DNA of 64,000 bases from Sarcocystis neurona (lineage: Eukaryota > Apicomplexa > Conoidasida > Eucoccidiorida > Sarcocystidae), in assembly GCA_000727475.1 (NCBI GenBank), contig KL647299.1:1626379-1690378 (forward strand), given 5' to 3'. Below the pieces are notes generated by a model. The model was not told the origin of the DNA. It made no database searches and was given only the letters and a program-made list of their open reading frames with translations. Shown piece after piece: positions 38,401-49,000 of the stretch (position 1 is the first letter of the stretch; each line of letters begins with the position of its first letter). Both the position numbers and the translations under genes were made by a program.

Positions 38401-38540
38401 ATCTAGCCTCCCTACCCAACCTCAACCTGGAGGCACTACCCATTATTGTGTCTACAGTATTCCGCCACTTCATCGTGCAAGCCATTGAGCAGATGCTCTA
38501 CCTGAAAGAACCAGAAGACGGTTTTCAGCAGCAACCATAA
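19512..38540 (+). CDS. CFAP65: Cilia- and flagella-associated protein 65 (CFAP65/CCDC108)
   Basis: An axonemal protein with many ASH/MSP-like beta domains. In animals it is needed for sperm flagella. In a coccidian the microgamete is the likely site. Exons I can place: 19512-20408, 20634-20795, 21472-21591, 22164-22441, 23190-23301, 23567-23767, 24992-25227, 25873-26077, about 26330-26574, 26751-27002, 27566-27733, 28059-28311, 29329-29471, 29720-29963, a piece beside the gap, 31128-31364, 31846-32303, 32931-33052, 34715-34950, 35613-35853, 36332-36571, 36903-37020, 37314-37513 and 38325-38540. Most junction phases match. Together they code for roughly 1,885 residues against about 1,925 in human. 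Diagnostic stretches are VWRNWAVGRQSTKQFVLKN, LRGIGKLPHLHV, EVFLEANVVHPAVQILDVRC and ALPIIVSTVFRHFIVQA. A few exons between 22.4-25 kb and 33-34.7 kb may be missing. The assembly gap lies inside an intron or exon edge. Confidence 0.85.
20634..22441 (+). CDS. CFAP65: CFAP65 exons 2-4
   Basis: Three exons (20634-20795, 21472-21591, 22164-22441). The first two are phase 0 to phase 0. They encode VTRLLREEEEHHALIPYAIT, SHKWLDYKKVPVGWHR and LRNASKRPVSFQF, continuing to IVGSCCTNVECPPSV, the typical end of an ASH repeat. The last donor is GTAAAA in phase 2. An alternative start for exon 2 at about 20493 is also open. Confidence 0.75.
23190..27002 (+). CDS. CFAP65: CFAP65 central exons, part 1
   Basis: Exons 23190-23301, 23567-23767, 24992-25227, 25873-26077, about 26330-26574 and 26751-27002. 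The join 25227 to 25873 is phase-matched and makes FKNCAVVTPNVHSRVMSF. Exon 26.33-26.57 carries the classic ASH pattern ALVLSFEPRVASNWSW then VLNENASFTKSIRVFGRAW. Exon 26751-27002 reads LRNASNIQIKVSAELSG. At least one exon in 23.8-24.9 kb is probably unassigned, since phases there do not close. Confidence 0.7.
27566..29963 (+). CDS. CFAP65: CFAP65 central exons, part 2
   Basis: Exons 27566-27733 (TAPCPIKVSPASITLGPL), 28059-28311 (IILRNESDASTLYKIQL), 29329-29471 and 29720-29963. The last two join in phase (AG|G) to give LWQTVNAHLINRHFADD, matching the conserved family region that follows the 'HP...DxRC' motif. The final exon ends at GTGAGT before the assembly gap. Confidence 0.8.
28752..28920. 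repeat. ACAT/ACAC microsatellite in a CFAP65 intron
   Basis: A degenerate CATACACA tract, the largest simple repeat within the otherwise repeat-poor block. Confidence 0.75.
30116..30145 (+). repeat. Left copy of the direct repeat flanking the assembly gap
   Basis: The last 30 bases before the N run match 30764-30793 with one mismatch. The closing 23 bases are identical. Confidence 0.9.
30146..30754. other. Assembly gap (609 N)
   Basis: A run of undetermined bases within CFAP65. All frames crossing it are meaningless. The real length is unknown unless the gap was sized. Confidence 1.
30764..30793 (+). repeat. Right copy of the direct repeat flanking the assembly gap
   Basis: Matches 30116-30145 with one mismatch. 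In the plus frame it reads RRLLVRDLRDK and continues to QFYGIEGL, which may be CFAP65 coding sequence up to a GTAGCG donor near 30827. Confidence 0.9.
31128..33052 (+). CDS. CFAP65: CFAP65 exons after the gap
   Basis: Exons 31128-31364, 31846-32303 and 32931-33052. The second is the longest in this part and reads PGPRQVFELVNFGSSERKWR and VSVTFTPLQEGKQEF. It joins the third in phase (AG|G) to give LPHVRRSLVHRILILRNN and VGELTIVPSTG. The first donor is GTCGGT, an uncommon site. Confidence 0.8.
31407..31526 (+). repeat. Imperfect 60-bp tandem duplication in a CFAP65 intron
   Basis: Two adjacent copies (from about 31407 and 31469) share GTGAA, TTCTGGCGAACA and TGCGTGCTT at matching spacing. Confidence 0.6.
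33053..34714. other. Long CFAP65 intron or unassigned exons
   Basis: Open plus-strand frames at 33861-34358, 34034-34273 and 34411-34623 are possible exons (for example after CTCTCTTGCAG near 34430), but I could not close phases or match family motifs. Minus-strand frames look like shadows. Confidence 0.35.
34715..38540 (+). CDS. CFAP65: CFAP65 C-terminal exons
   Basis: Exon 34715-34950 gives a charged linker (AEREEEIIAAHGK). Exon 35613-35853 gives IPPKYLESVKPTVALYVRIF. Exon 36332-36571 joins in phase 1 and reads LLAIATQILTDMVHEAL then FVEDVINEASPPFASLF. Exon 36903-37020, then 37314-37513 (IREDYRNWSPLVMNFL), then the last exon 38325-38540 ending EQMLYLKEPEDGFQQQP and a TAA. These helical segments correspond to the conserved C-terminal region of the family. 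Junction 37020/37314 and the 37.5-38.3 kb interval are not resolved. Confidence 0.75.
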
Positions 38541-40300
38541 AAGCCAAGAAGAGACGCAGGCTGTCGGAATACTTACACATATATGGAAATGTGCTCGTGC
38601 ACATGTCTCCAAATATGTAGGCCGCACATGTTTCGTACGCGAAAATAATTCAAAAACCTAAAGTGGGATTCGTTTGTGCGCCTTCGCACCTGTCAGCGTG
38701 CCGGGATACTACGTACAGCGGGGCACTTTGCACAGTGGATTACTCGTGGTTCGCCTGCCGGATTGTAACGGAACCGGTGACGCTCGACTCGTGATGTTGT
38801 GCTCTTCACTTCGTGTGGCAGTTCCCTACTATTTAAAAGCAGAAGCGGCAGCGCGTGGGTGCAAAAGTCCCTCTCGTACTTGTTATAAAGATACGGCGTC
38901 ACGTGGGTATGTGTCTACTTCTGTATACACTTCTCTCCCTACACGTATTGCCTGAATGTGCACGCGTGTCGCTGGGGAGAGTGTGTCACACCAAAAAGCA
39001 TCAGTGTCGGTTCCACGTGCACACCGTAAGGCGACTAGTGCTTTTTCAGAGCGTACGACAAACGGCTCCTTACAGGCCAGATTGGCCAGTAGTGCTTCAA
39101 CACCTGAACGCAACGTAAAAACGCAACAGGCATTGACGCACCGGGACACGTCCGGCGCCGATGTGAGGAGATATGCGAGACTAGTAACTGCACCCCAGAA
39201 TAAAATGACGCTCGGATGGCATGAGTCTAATTGTGCTCACAACAGACACAACGATATGCTGGCCGTCTCCGAATATATAACTGAAATGATTAGGGTCCGA
39301 AAAGTCTATGTAGTGGCTCAGACGCCATCTGCAAATGACGCGCCTCCCCTTATAACGCATGTTTCCCTTATTCTGCGGCAACGTGCGCTCAGTGGTACTT
39401 CCTAACTCTCTAGAAGAGGCTGCGCACAGACGCGACATTTACAGCTGCAACAACTGCATTCGTATCCTTCAAACGTTCTAAAGGTCGGACGTCTACAACT
39501 CCCACAGAGTGACGCTTGCTTAGCTTTCTTAAGTGAGCTTTTCTGACGTCTTGCTTCGTCTCGTCTGCAAACAGGCCCCAACACTAAGCGAATCTTGTAC
39601 GCAGGTACGTTCGCTACCAAGGACTCGTTACAGTCTCATGCGCCGTCTGCTTAGAACATTGCTCAGTACGCTTGGTGGTTGTTCATACGAAATGTGGCTG
39701 AAGCTGGCTCGTCCCACGTGCACGAGAGACACGTTTAAGACGGTGCTTCGTATGGGCAAGTCAACTACTTCATCTCCACTTTCTATACCGTACAGGTGAT
39801 ATTGTGCGCGCGCGGGTGAAGGCTGGGCGTGTTCAGTGTCTTCGAGCTGTCACGAGCCTCCTCTCCGTCTACTGCCTCACGTCTGGAATCCTGTCGACCA
39901 CGCGGGAACAACATACCAGCACAGCTTATTGTTCTTTCGCGGCCCGAATAAAATCTCAAGGGACTATTATTGTTAGGGTGGAGAATGTCAGATGTGAAGG
40001 CTAAACCCTTTCTTACAGGGTGTCGGCCTGATCGGTGAACTCTGTCCTCCACGCCGTCACCTTTGCAGCTATTTTATCTCTATCCCGCGTGCTGGTCGTT
40101 TGCCTGTGACGCCCGGTGCCCTATTCAGAAATTCAGGAGACCATCCTGCGCTTTGCCCTCATTCTACGTAAGAAAGATGCACCGGCGAGTGGCGTGCAGG
40201 AATCGCACTATATCCGGGGATACCTCTGCGCATGCAGGAATATTCTACTACGGGAAGAGTGAGACATGCGTTATTACGGCCACTCAACGTCGGTGCTGCA
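38541..40300. other. Intergenic region downstream of CFAP65
   Basis: Anonymous frames on both strands (largest 38956-39405, plus, 149 codons) show no motif or splice support. It probably holds the 3' ends of CFAP65 and of a convergent minus-strand gene. Confidence 0.4.
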
Positions 40301-40302
40301 CT

Positions 40303-41794
40303 TCAAAACATCATCTCTGCGTCAAAGACAAAAACATCCACGAGCCTTCCCTTCGTACGCAAAACCAGAGGCAGGTCTATTTTTATTGCGCCTGTGGCGA
40401 TAAATTGTGGCAGAGCGGCTGGAATGGAAATTCTGTCCTCAGCACATGCACTGACTCCAGAAACCACCATACTTTGTGTTGGCGCTTTCCTCCGACAAAA
40501 GCGACGTTCTCCTGTCGTATCCCCGTGTACGACACCGTGTGGAGCGACTGAACGTGTGTGAAACCTCCCAGTTCCTTTTATTACTCTCCTTTCGTCGTCT
40601 TTACCTGAAAGTATTCTTGTTTTTGCCCTTCTTGAGCGTGGGAGAGGTCTGAGTATCTCTCGTCGTGTTGCACGGGCGGTAGATCTGCCGACGCACAAAG
40701 GAGCGGAGAACACACTGCAGCGAGCGTCGCACAACATATTTTAAACGCTACGGAGCATAGATATATCAGTTTTCATCTCCCCCGTATGTGTCCTAATCTT
40801 CGCTTTCTTTTGTGGCCTCCTGTTCTCCGAACTCTTCCCGTATGCGACCTTGTCTAGCTCTCGCCCGCCACGGGAAGCAGGCCCGGCCCAAACGGCTTCG
40901 CGGCGCTCTGCCGTTACTACAGTGTATCGCTGTGTAGTGTCTTTCCGTTTGCGGAGAAACGCATTTATGCATGTACGTCATCCGTTCCCACACGTGTAGA
41001 CTTCGGACTACGCCAGCATTTTTCAGTGGGCGAAATAGGTACTTCGCACGCACTAGCCGACATTTGTTGTGTGCCGGCGGAAAGGGAGAGATTTCAGTCA
41101 GACTACGACTTATGCGGCGGCAGAAGGGAAAAATCTGCAGCGTACAGGGGAGTGATGATGGCACTGAAGAAGTCAACCTCTTCAGACTGAACGCCAATCA
41201 CCCAGTGCCGAGTAAGCAGCAAAGATGAAGTATTTTGTCTTTTACTTTAAGAGACCAGAGCGCCACTTTGGGACCGTGACGGAACCACAGCGCCCCGCGC
41301 TGGGTCCAACTTGGGAAAGCGTTGTGAATTTCGTGGACAAGAACTTTCGAGTGGCAGTCTCAGTTGTGTAACGCCTTCAAAAAAGCTACACGCAGAAACA
41401 ATAAGTCCGTTGTTTTCTTTGTTGTCCTCACTCTCCTTCGGTCACCTGCGGTGTATGCACACCGTATTTCTTGCGCCTTGCTGTGTGATGCAGGCATTTC
41501 TACCGATTCACCCGTCTTCCTGAAGGAACGGATAGCGCCTGCGCAGTTTGTGGCCGTATGTGTGCACGTGGTCAGCCACACTGCTTTTGTTGCTGTGTGT
41601 TGCAGTATATCCTGCAGGACCTGCGTCGGCCGCATGTGGGCACATGATGCTGCTTTCGTGCGTTGGTACGTACTCACACACATATACACATTCTTTTTGT
41701 CTTCGCAGAAGCACTTGACAAAATTGCAGCTCCGGGCTTGTGTGTGCTGAGTCTGCAGCCTCCGCAGCCGTGTGCGTGCGTTTTTCTCTGCCAT
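40303..41794 (-). CDS. Probable minus-strand gene, unidentified
   Basis: A real ATG at 41794 opens MAEKNARTRLRRLQTQ in a frame that stays open to 41360, with donor-like sites inside. Two possible ends exist. Exon 40907-40741 follows CGGCAG and encodes a basic segment (RRPQKKAKIRTHTGEMK) to a stop at 40741. A frame 40607-40303 ends IDLPLVLRTKGRLVDVFVFD-like. The same DNA also shows plus-strand frames with good splice sites (41709-41841 ends at GTGAGT), so strand assignment is tentative. No family is recognised. Confidence 0.3.
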
Positions 41795-41854
41795 CTTTTT
41801 GTCCGCAACAAGATCTATGTATCAAGACCGCTACAACAGTATTGTGAGTAGTCA

Positions 41855-43110
41855 CGTTTCAGCTTTTTCCCTGTCCTGGCTTTCTCCCCAGAGCTGGCGT
41901 ACGTCTTCATCTTCGCTCCTAGCCCCTAGCAATACACTTTGGGCGAAGCAGGTTTTCACTGCTGTCTGCAGATGGTGGTGGCTGAGTCCTAAGAACGCTT
42001 CACAATAGTGCGGTCCCGTTTAGATCTGCTTTCGGTACACATGTTTGCCCGTGCCTCTGTGTACAAGCAGGTCTGATATGTGCTTGTTGTGTATGTGTAT
42101 ACACGTGTGTGTATAGCCTTTTATACGTGTGCACGTATTACACAAATACCTGTGTACACAGGTGTAGATGTTTCGACGGATCTTCGTGCACAGCAGCCGA
42201 GACTGTCAAAGTGATGTACCGTCCTCTTCTCCCGTCTTCTAGGGTGCGGTAGTACACCGCGCTGTGATGAAACCACGGCGCTACCGTGGACGTCTTCGCG
42301 TCCATTCTTGGTTGCTTGAGTAACTATCTGTACTCTTCGTCGTTATCTTTCTCTATTTTTACGAGTCCATGTCGCCGCTCCGGCGGTCGGTAGCACCCGG
42401 TGGCAGGAATTCGGTTCGGAGACGCCTTCCCTGCGAAGGTAGCAGGAGGAGTGCAGACAGGAGCAGCCAAGACAGCAGAGACATCGCCTGCAGCGGCAGC
42501 ACTTCGCAGTCCAGTCACCGCGGCCGCACTGCGGCAGACTTCAACAACAACAGGGCGTGCAGCAGCAGGAGCACTAGAGAGACGCAGCAACAGCGTCTGC
42601 ATTCCGACGCAGCAAGCGGGTCGACGGCCTGGTGCGTAGCAGCAGTGGTGCATGCTGCGGCAGTTCTGCACCGTAGAGCAGGGAGAATATTTCCGTCTTC
42701 CCTTCGTCTGCAGAAGGACCGCGCTGACACCGTGAGCAGCAGCTGGCAATAGCCAAAGCACCAGCCGCCGAGACACAGGTTCACGCGGGAAGACGTTAGG
42801 GGCAGCAGTGTGTGGAATCGCAACAGCTCCGCTCCGGGCGACAGCCGGTGAAGGAGTCCTATTTCTGCCAGGAAGAAAAGCAGCTTTTGCAGACCTAGAG
42901 CAGCAGTCGCCGTAGCGGCCCCTTTGTAGTGGCCGAGGCGGCAACAGCAGCCGCAGCAGCACATTGTGGGCGCGCACTACGAGCAGCAAAGTACCGTAGG
43001 AGGTAATACAACTGCTGCATCAGCGACTGCAGGAGATTGGCAGTAGTAGTAGCAGGAGGAGCAGACGGTGTGGGGAACTTAGGTTCACCAGTAGTATCTG
43101 TGGTTTTTCC
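41855..43110. other. Boundary into the repeat-rich block
   Basis: A GT-rich patch lies at 42080-42160. From 42460 CAG triplets become frequent. Possible 5' exons of the CW-domain gene lie here. For example, ATG 41817 with a GTGAGT donor at 41842 followed by a CTCCCCAG acceptor near 41893, or the frame 42400-42639. None is proven. Confidence 0.35.
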
Positions 43111-46037
43111 AGGGAGATCTACTGCGAAAGGCGTTGCCACAACGGCAGCAGCAGCAGTCGAAGCAGTTGGCGCGCGCCGGTGGCCGGTGAGACATAGGAG
43201 CAGTAGCTGTGCAAAGGACCGGCGGGCCACAGCAGCACGGGGCGAAGAGGAGGAGGAGGACGCGTGGATTGCCAGTGGCCGTGTAGGAGAGGCTGGAGCA
43301 TGCGAGTTTCGAAGAGAGAAGAAAAGTCTGCATGCGATGCGGGTGGGGAGCAGGAACGCGAAGAGCGGCAGCACCAGCAGCACGGGGACATCTGGGAGGA
43401 TGATGGGAGAGAACGAGCTGCTGCTGGAAGGCGAGGGGGGGAGCGGGTCGCTGAAGCACGACCGCTGGGTGCAGTGCGACAAATGCGACAAGTGGCGGCG
43501 GTTGCCAGGGTGCACAGACACCGAGTATGCGGAGCTGATGAGAAATCCTCGGTGGCAATGCAGCAAGAACCGGTGGGACTTGGCGCGTGCGTTCTGTGCT
43601 GCTCCGGAAGAGGAAGGCGAGGGGGAACAGCCGGTTTCTCCTGCTCTGCGGGCTGCATCTGGTGGGGCGCCAAGTGACGCACCAGACGCAACAGAAGAGG
43701 AGGAAGCCGTCGCGAGAGGAGCAGCCGAAGCGACGGAGGGCGCACAAGCGGCGGAGGAGCAGGCAGCAGCGAGAGCAGCGGCAGACGCAGCTTCGCTAGC
43801 GAAAGGAGAAGAACCTGCAGCAGAAGCACCGGCAGCCAAGACAGGAGCTAAAGCAGCTGCAGCAGGGACTGAAAATGGGGGGAAACTGCTCATGCTGCTG
43901 CGGAGGGCAGCTCACAGGGGTACCTGCGCGGCGCCGGCTGCTAGCGGTGCGACAGCGAGAGGGCATGCATATCACTCCGGTGCGACAAGGGGCCGTGGCG
44001 CTGCAGGCAGAGCAGCAGCAGGCAGAGCTGCAGCAGCAGCACGAACAGTTCGACAGAGCAGTAGTGGGATGACGGCTTCTGAGGATGCCGCCATACACTC
44101 TGAGTCGCCGCTCGCACCACCGGGTGGGAAGGCTGCTGCTGCTCCGCGGGCTACTACTGCAGCAGCAGCCGCGACGTCTGCTGAAGCGGCTGTTCCCCGC
44201 CTTCCTGCGCCGCAGGACCAGCGCGATGAAGAAGAGGGGGAGGAGTGTGAAGCGGGTGCAGCAGAAAGTGCTGATGCTGCTACCTCAACAACAGCAGCAG
44301 CAGAAAGTCGCCAGAGGCTTCTGGTTTCTGGTGGGCGTGCCACCGCGGAGTCCTCTCCACAGCCTGCAGAAGGCGGTCGCAGCGGCGGCAATCTCGCCCT
44401 TCCAGCAGCAGCAGCAGCATTGCTTCAGCAAGTTCGCGGCCCTGCTGCTGCTGCTGCAGCCTCAAGAGTGTTAGGAGTTGCAGCGGGGGGGGGAGATGCT
44501 TCGTATCACAGAAGATTCTTCGCCGGCGATGTGAAACCCGGCGAATTTCCTGCCACAGGCGACGCAGAAGACCAGCGCAGGCTCGTGCCTCTCGACGCTG
44601 CTGCTGGCGTTCCTGGGTTGATGCCGCGGCAGTCCCCTGGGGCGCTGCTCGCTTCAGCTGCAACGGCAGCAGCAGAGCAGCAGGGCGTATTATCACGCGC
44701 AACGAACAACAGCTTGCGAGGGAGTGCCGCTGCTGGGGGGGGCTACGCGCCACTGCGATACTACGAGCTCCCGCCTGAGCAGCACCAGCAGCTGCAGCGG
44801 CTTTCCTCTCACCAACGACATGAAGCAGTGGAATCTACCGCTGCTACGGTTGCTGCGGCACCCTCGCCTTTGCAGCGTCGGAGCTTTGCAGCAGGACTGC
44901 AGCAGTGCGAATTCGGCAGCGGGGGGCAGCAGCAGCAGCAGTCAGCAGCAGCTGCGGCGCGGCGCGGCTCGTACTACGTGCCATGTGCTTCTTCCAGAAG
45001 AGAGGAGGAAGAAGAAGAATATTCGAGCGAAGGAAGTCGCCTGCGGTGCGCTGCTGCCGGTGCTGCAGCACAAGAAGAAGGAATTCAAGAAGGGCCCAAG
45101 CTTGCCAATGTTTTCGAACAACAAGGCAGCGTCGTGAGGGAGACGGGCAACAGCAGCAGCAGGTGCAGCTTTAGCGTGGACTCGCGGATGACTACTGCAC
45201 AGCAGCAGCTGCTGCTACGTGCTGCAGCGGGAGCCATCGCAGGAGCTGCAGCCGGAGCCGCAGGAGGCGACCAGGAGAGAACAGCAGCGCTAGAATCTCG
45301 AGAGAGTAGGCTGCGGCTGCTGCAGGAAGCAGCGTGCGGGCTCGTTCCCGTGCCGGGTTCTGCGACTGTCGCCGCGACAGCAGCAGCAGCACCTGCTGGA
45401 GCAGCAGCAGGAGGTGGAGCGGCAGCGGCTGAGGGAGTCGCGGCAAGTGTGAGGACGGCAGCAGCAGCAGTGGCGACTGCAGAGCAGCAGCGCTTTGCAG
45501 CAGAAGGACTCGGAGGAGCGTTTGCTCGGCGAGGGAGCAGTAGCAGCGTAAGCGCGGGGGGAAGTGGGCGCGAGACAGCTGCAGGAGGCAGCAGCAGCGA
45601 GACGGAGGCAGGGGGAGGACCGCAGCCGCAGCAAGGTGGTGGTGGCGGCAGCAGCGCTTCACCGTCGAGCGCTTCTCTTCTAGGGACGCTTGAGGCGTTG
45701 TTGGTGAACTCTCGCAAAAACACCGAGAAAAAGGAAGGGACGTGTTTTTTTCCGTACCAGGATAGCAGCAGCAGCAGCATCTGCAATAACAGCCACAGCA
45801 CCAGCGGCGCGAGCGCTGGCGGTGCCGCAGCATTTGCTGCCCTCGGGCCGCAGGCCGGAGCCGCAGCAGCAGCAGCAGCGGCACTGAAGAAGTCGGGCCT
45901 GCAAAGTAGGGGGAATAGCAGCAGCAGCTCCTTCGAAAATTCTGACCTCCTCTCCTGCGAAGAAGACGTGTCTGCTGCCCCTGCTGCTGCTGGCGCTCCG
46001 TTTGCCCCCGCTGCCGCTCCTGCCGCTTCCCTCGCTG
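43111..46037 (+). CDS. CW-protein exon with CW finger 1
   Basis: The frame is open from 43013 to 46189. A GTTTTTCCAG acceptor suggests a start at 43111, or translation may start at ATG 43337 or 43400. The CW finger sits at 43466-43613 with Cys-x2-Cys, the KWRRLP motif, and spaced third and fourth Cys followed by APEEE. The rest is homopolymeric Ala, Gln, Ser and Gly. It ends at a GTAGGC donor in phase 1 that matches the next exon. Reading on to the stop at 46189 is the alternative. Confidence 0.75.
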
Positions 46038-49000
46038 GTAGGCGCTGCGCGAAACACGTCTCCGCTGACGGAAGCAGCCAGAAGCTTCGTAGCGTCTCGT
46101 TTTCTCTGCAGGAGACGAATACCCCCAAACCTAAACAGGGCCCTGCGCACACATCTTCGCGCTCGTGTAGCTATCTCTGCGCGGGGTAAACTCACTTCTC
46201 TATACGGACAGCTGTGCCTGCACCGTATACGCGCATATATATCTACATGTATGTACGTTTACGTAGATAGTCAGATACCCTTCCACATAACTACGTAGAC
46301 GATAAGGTGTGTACCGTTGCCTCTCCTGGCAACCAGCCGGACGCGCAGAGGCGTCTCTATATACGCAAGTGGGTCCACACATGTAGACATTTCTGCGCGG
46401 GCGAGCAGGTACCGACCCCCCGCATGCGGACGACAGCACGGGGGTGCCTGCTGCAGAGACCGCATGGAAGAGAAAGATACAGACAGAGAAAGTGACAAGT
46501 CGACATTTTCTGTAGAAAGGGAGCAATCGACCTTTGCGCTTGTGTGTGTAAAAAGAGAGAGCAGCAAACGTATATCTACGTGTGTGTGTGTGGTCACACA
46601 TGCATTGGTGGACGTGGTCGACGGGGTGAACACGCGCCTCCGCGCCCGCATGCGCAGGAGACGCGCGCATCAACATTTTTTGGCTCTCCCTCTCTTTCTT
46701 TGCGTAGACTGCGAACGGGGCGAAGAGTGACTTTGTTGCTGCATGTCTTCGTTTTCTGTGTTGTTGCTGCTCTTTTTGTTGAGCTGTAACGCTTGCCGCA
46801 GGCGTTGTCTCGCGGCGGCTGGTGCCGTGCTGCTGCTGGTGTTCTGGCTGACGTGCCGTCTGCTTGCTGCTGCTGCTGCGTTCTGACGGCTGCCACTTTG
46901 TTGCTCCTCCTTCGTGTTTGCCGAGATTGACAGGCGTTTACATAGGCGGAGACACGGGCATTTACTTGCATATGTATATGCACGGATGAGCTCGCGCTGC
47001 TGCTACTCCTGCTGCTTTACGGCAGTCCTTCGTACAGGCCTGCTGACGATGGTGGGCTGTGACTGCGGCTGCAGTCGTTTCTTCACGGCGGCTTCGTGAA
47101 AGCTGCTGCTCCTGCTGCCGAGGGACGGTGCGGGCCGCTACTGCTGTTCTTGCCCAGGAGTCTCTGGTGCTGTTGCTGCCGATTTTCTGTGTGTGCTAAC
47201 TGCTGCCCCGTCGCATGGCACTGCTCAGACCCTGCGAGTTCTGCTGTCTTGTTAGGACTGCTGCGGTGGTTGTTGAGTAACGAGTGCTGCTGCGGGGTGA
47301 CCGTTGCTGTTGCTGCTCGGCGACGTTTGCTGCTGGTGCGTCCTCACAGTCGTTCTTGCTGCTGCGGCTTAACTTTTTTTCTGCGGCTGCCGCTGCTGCC
47401 GTGTGTGGTGGGCGGTGTGTGTGCTGCAGGGGAGCGGCGCAGCAGCCGCATGATGACCGCGGTGGGCGGTGCTTCCCCTGCACGCGCTGCTGCGGCTGAA
47501 CAGGCAGACGCAGGAAGAGAGAAAGCCGAGGCGGAAGAAGAAGAAGCAGCAGAAGCAGCAGCAGAAAGAGGAGGAGTCGCGGCCGGCGGAGGAGGAGAAG
47601 GCGCAGAAGCAGCAGCAGAAGGAGGAAGCTACGGCAGCGAACGCCTGGGCCCGGTGAGGAGGGGCAGCAACAGCCTTGAATTTAGCGGTGGAAAGCGAGG
47701 GGGAGCAGCAGGAGCAGCAGCAACCGCACGACCGGTCGCAGGGAAAAATCTTTTCCCGTCCTTCGCTCCAGCTGCTCCTTTTGCTTCTGCCGTAACATAC
47801 TCTGCTGCTGGTTCTCCTCCTCCCCAGTCTTACCCTGCAGCTGCTGCTGCGTCATACGACGTGGGGTTGTCTTCTGCAGAGCTGACTGCTGCTGCTGCTG
47901 CCCGACTGAAAGAGGCGACTGCTGCAAAGCAGGAGCAGGAGCAGCAGCTGCTGCCAGCGTCCTCTCCCTCCTCTCAGCAGCAGCAGTTGCTGCTGCAGGC
48001 AGTTGCGGCGCAGCAGCAGAAGCAGCTACTTTTGCAGCAGCTGCAGCAGCAAGAGGCTGCGCTTGCTGCCACGTCGCCGCAGAAACTGGAAGAGTCGCAC
48101 GTGCTCCGACAAGCAGCAGCTGCTGCAGCTGCAGCAGCGCATGCACAGAAAACAGCAACGGGACTGAGGAGTAGTAGCAGCAACGGCAACAGCAGCAGCA
48201 GCACAGGTGAAGTGGCAGCGGGAAGTACTGCAACCAGACCCAGTAATCCTTCTGTAGCGGCGGCAGCTGCTGCCTTGGTCGCTGCATTAGCTGCCCGGGC
48301 AGCAGAAACACGGGGCGGCAACAAGCCAGCTGCTGCTGCTTCAAGCGCTGTAGCTGCGGCAGCAGCAGCACGAGCGGCTTTGACACCGCAGCAGGTGGCG
48401 CTGCTGCAGCAGCGACTCGCCCTTCTTGCACATCAGCAGCAGCAACAACAGCAGCAGCAACAGCAGCAGCAGCAGCCGCAGGAACAACAAGGAGGAGCGG
48501 AGCGTCCGTCTTCGTGGGCGGCGCTGCCGTCCTCGAGTGGGGCTGCTGCTTCCCCTGGCGCTGATGCTGCTGCTGGTGAGGCTGCTGCTGCATCTGCGTC
48601 ACAGAGAGGATTCGCTTCGCGTTCTGTTGGTGCGGCAGCGGCGAGCCTTCCGGCAGAAGCAGCGTCCAGAGAGGCATCAGCAGGAGGGGCAGCAGCAGAA
48701 GCAGCCGGGGGGGGGGCAGGCAGCAGAAGGCGAGCAGCGTTCACGCAGCCTCTTCAAATCAGCAGCAGCAGCAGCAAACCACAGCAGTGCTGCTCTTCCT
48801 GCCAGGAGTGCAGCCGTCGGCAGCAGAAGTGCGGGGGCGGCAGAAGCGCAGTATGCTAAGCTCCACAGTCTAGGAGAGGCTTTAATATCTGCGCGAAGCG
48901 GAGAAGCTGCAGGGGCTGCCGCAGCAGCGGTAGCAGGTGGTGGTGGACGGGCCACTGCTGCTGCCCCTCCTCCCTCGCTTCCGCCTGCTCTGTTGCAGCT

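Noticed and set aside
42895..43893. 332-codon minus-strand ORF
   Set aside because: It is antisense to the CW finger exon and consists of Ala/Ser/Leu shadow sequence without domain or splice logic.
45085..46152. 355-codon minus-strand ORF
   Set aside because: Mirror frame of GCA/CAG-rich exon 1 of the CW gene.
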